NCBI GenBank assembly: GCA_002704625.1 | Contig: PAGZ01000039.1 | Coordinates: 34,827 to 49,319, forward strand | DNA length: 14,493 nt | Reading direction: 5' to 3' | Source: Candidatus Pelagibacter sp. | Lineage (GTDB): Bacteria; Pseudomonadota; Alphaproteobacteria; Pelagibacterales; Pelagibacteraceae | Shown: positions 13,198-14,493 of the stretch, piece by piece | Layout: every line of letters starts with the position of its first letter | Numbering within the stretch: the first letter of the stretch is position 1 | The notes under the pieces: generated by a model | Told to the model about the DNA's origin: nothing | Databases searched by the model: none | Seen by the model: the letters and a program-made list of their open reading frames with translations, nothing else | Program-made: the position numbers and the translations under genes

Positions 13198-14194
13198 TTT
13201 TAAATTTATTTTTTAAAGTACATACAGCCAAAGCAAATCTTAAAGATCTATTCCATTTAAGTATTTTTTCATAATTATTAAAAACAATAAAAGCTGGCTT
13301 TAAATTTTTTGATCCGGGTACAATGTCTTTATCAGGCGTAATTATTGCGGAGATTGTATTTTCATTTATATTGAATTGATCTGAATTTTTAAGGTATTTT
13401 TTAAAAAACTTCATTTTCCTTTTATTTTCAATTTTTCTTGCTGAACTATTAAGATATTTTTTTGGAATATTTTCTGTAAGTTCAATTTTATAAAAACATG
13501 GTTGATTCTTTTTCCAACCAATTTTTTTAATATAATTTGCTGCTGATGCAAATGAATCCTCCATTTGTTTGAGTTCTATGCTTGAGTCACTATCATAATC
13601 AATTGCATAACTTTTTATTGTTGAAGGCATAAATTGAAAATTGCCAAAAGCACCAGCCCAAGATCCATATAGAATATTTTTATCTATAACACCTTTATCA
13701 ATTAACTTAAGAAGAACAATTAACTCATTAGTAAAAAACTCACTTCTTCTTTTATCGAAACTCAAAGTTGCTAAGGAAGAAACAATATCCATTTTCCCTA
13801 GATATTTTCCATAATTTGTTTCAATAGCCATTAATGCAAGCAAAAGTTCTTTTTCTACAGTGAATTTATTTTCTATTTTGTTTATTAAAACTTTTTCTTT
13901 TTGATACAAAGAAACTCCTTTTTTAACCCTGTCTTTACCTGTTCTTTTTTTAATATATGTAAAAGTATCTTCATAAAATTCTGGCTGATATCTGTCGTAT
14001 TCAATTACTTTAGGTAAAAATTTTGCATTATCCATAACTTGATTTACAGTTTTAGTAGAAATTCCGGTATCAATAGCTTTTTTTTTAAAATTATCCAACC
14101 AATGATCAAAACCATCTGATCCATATGCTATAGAAAAAATATTTAATGAAAAAATAAAAGTTATGAGACTTATGTAGCGTAATATTTTATTCAT
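13187..14194 (-). CDS. mltB: Lytic murein transglycosylase, MltB family (GH103)
   Basis: The 335-residue exported enzyme cleaves the MurNAc-GlcNAc bond of peptidoglycan to give 1,6-anhydro ends. After a signal peptide (MNKILRYISLITFIFSLNIFSIAYG) come FDHWLDNFKKKAIDTGIS (the start of the SLT_2 domain) and LLALMAIETNYGKYLG, with catalytic Glu at about residue 125. YGSWAGAFGNFQFMPST, a family hallmark, and DSFASAANYIKKIGWK follow. No lipobox Cys is seen, so it is probably soluble in the periplasm, unlike E. coli MltB. I use ATG at 14194; the longer frame begins with TTG at 14239 and would add a polar extension before the signal peptide. It opens the eight-gene operon. The 84 bp to the divergent tRNA must hold its promoter, but no minus-strand box pair is convincing. 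Confidence 0.93.
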   Translation of the reverse strand: MNKILRYISLITFIFSLNIFSIAYGSDGFDHWLDNFKKKAIDTGISTKTVNQVMDNAKFLPKVIEYDRYQPEFYEDTFTYIKKRTGKDRVKKGVSLYQKEKVLINKIENKFTVEKELLLALMAIETNYGKYLGKMDIVSSLATLSFDKRRSEFFTNELIVLLKLIDKGVIDKNILYGSWAGAFGNFQFMPSTIKSYAIDYDSDSSIELKQMEDSFASAANYIKKIGWKKNQPCFYKIELTENIPKKYLNSSARKIENKRKMKFFKKYLKNSDQFNINENTISAIITPDKDIVPGSKNLKPAFIVFNNYEKILKWNRSLRFALAVCTLKNKFKNEI

Positions 14195-14239
14195 TTTAAT
14201 AACAAAAAAAAACAATATATTAACTTCTAACGATTTCAA

Positions 14240-14268
14240 TTGATGATTTATTAAATTTTGCTTATAAA
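14240..14268 (+). promoter_or_regulatory. Sigma-70 promoter of tRNA-Ser
   Basis: TTGATG (14240-14245), a 17-bp spacer and TATAAA (14263-14268) give a good match to the sigma-70 consensus. Transcription would begin near 14275, about 4 nt before the mature 5' end of the tRNA, leaving a very short leader. It lies in the 84 bp shared with the divergent mltB operon. Confidence 0.6.
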
Positions 14269-14278
14269 ACGATATTCT

Positions 14279-14368
14279 GGAGGGGTGGCTGAGCGGTTGA
14301 AAGCACTAGTCTTGAAAACTAGCAATGAGTTTACTCATTCGTGGGTTCGAATCCCACCCTCTCCGCCA
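14279..14368 (+). tRNA. tRNA-Ser (anticodon UGA), CCA encoded
   Basis: All arms fold. The acceptor stem pairs GGAGGGG (14279-14285) with CCTCTCC before discriminator G and encoded CCA, with one G-U wobble. The D-arm begins GGCTGAGCGG. The anticodon stem CTAGT/ACTAG encloses CTTGAAA, with anticodon TGA. The long class II variable arm is AATGAG/CTCATT, and the T-arm is GTGGG TTCGAAT CCCAC. The 90-nt length and long variable arm identify tRNA-Ser, which reads UCA and other UCN codons. A tRNA gene is a common integrase target, but the recombinase here is more than 12 kb away and no partial tRNA copy was noticed. Confidence 0.98.
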
Positions 14369-14493
14369 TTAAAATTTTTGAAATTCGTTTATTATTTCAG
14401 TAATAATTTTATCTTTATAATTTGTTGTTGATTCTTTTTTTTTAATAGAAATTAAGGTCTGATCATCCATATTTACAAATTCAGCATATGTTG
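14369..14493 (-). CDS. C-terminal end of an unidentified gene (partial)
   Basis: On the minus strand an uninterrupted frame enters from the right edge and ends with TAA at 14369-14371, giving 40 codons. The visible peptide is polar and charged, with QTLISIKKKES and then a helix-like tail TNYKDKIITEIINEFQKF; no motif is recognisable. The stop codon abuts the CCA end of the convergent tRNA with no gap. Codon use and density fit the genome, so I consider it a real gene end rather than chance. It resembles the loosely conserved tail of a larger cytoplasmic protein, and I do not assign a function. Confidence 0.5.
   Translation of the reverse strand, partial: TYAEFVNMDDQTLISIKKKESTTNYKDKIITEIINEFQKF

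Noticed and set aside
14195..14278. Promoter for the mltB operon on the minus strand
   Set aside because: TTGAAA and TATATT are present in this orientation but only 14 bp apart; no correctly spaced pair was found, so no feature is called.
14369..14493. Possible identification of the partial gene as the tail of dnaX
   Set aside because: Clamp-loader genes can lie near serine tRNAs in alphaproteobacteria, but the 40 visible residues show no DnaX signature, so this would be guesswork.
1..14493. CRISPR array, IS element or toxin-antitoxin pair
   Set aside because: No regularly spaced repeats, no transposase with terminal inverted repeats and no recognisable small toxin or antitoxin pair were seen.

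Overview
The window is AT-rich, very densely packed bacterial DNA. Gene families, short or absent gaps and weak ribosome binding sites all suggest a streamlined marine alphaproteobacterium, most likely SAR11 (Pelagibacterales) or a similar lineage. This assignment is inferred from base composition, gene order and protein style; no rRNA or other phylogenetic marker was compared.

Layout. (1) Bases 1-192 hold the end of an AEC-family permease gene, less AT-rich than the rest (72 of 192 bases are G or C by hand count). (2) Bases 193-620 contain no convincing gene. This is a 428-bp gap between two convergent gene ends, and it is striking because the two other convergent CDS pairs here are overlapped by 11 bp or separated by 1 bp. 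(3) Bases 621-2015 hold a small cupin-like protein and an intact tyrosine recombinase, divergently transcribed. Between them lie a near-consensus sigma-70 promoter and a perfect 9-7-9 inverted repeat. (4) Bases 2005-4905 are a very AT-rich minus-strand operon for surface glycan assembly: two GT2 glycosyltransferases, a GIY-YIG nuclease-like protein with a TTG start, and a GT9 heptosyltransferase-like protein. (5) Bases 4917-6637 are a plus-strand pair, nhaA (Na+/H+ antiporter) and an exported glutathione peroxidase-like protein. (6) Bases 6639-14194 are an eight-gene minus-strand operon: mltB, rlpA-like, a D-Ala-D-Ala carboxypeptidase, tmk, holB, metG, tatD and a metallo-beta-lactamase-fold gene. 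The order from the carboxypeptidase to the MBL gene is a familiar alphaproteobacterial arrangement. (7) tRNA-Ser(UGA), on the plus strand with its own good promoter, abuts the 3' end of an unidentified minus-strand gene that runs off the window.

How the genes work together. The long operon joins periplasmic cell-wall remodelling (lytic transglycosylase, SPOR lipoprotein, carboxypeptidase) to dTMP phosphorylation, the clamp-loader delta-prime subunit and Met-tRNA synthesis. After resolving start codons, all seven of its junctions overlap, mostly by 8 or 11 nt, so translation is probably coupled along its whole length. The glycosyltransferase block next to a recombinase looks like a variable surface-polysaccharide island inserted among conserved genes.

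Most worth a second look: the recombinase control region (promoter, 9-7-9 palindrome and ribosome binding site interleaved within about 60 bp), the anomalous 428-bp convergent gap with its own repeats, and the overlapping-start architecture. Several enzymes also have altered active-site positions: the RlpA-like protein, the MBL-fold protein and the peroxidase. No CRISPR array, IS element or clearly new multi-gene system was recognised.
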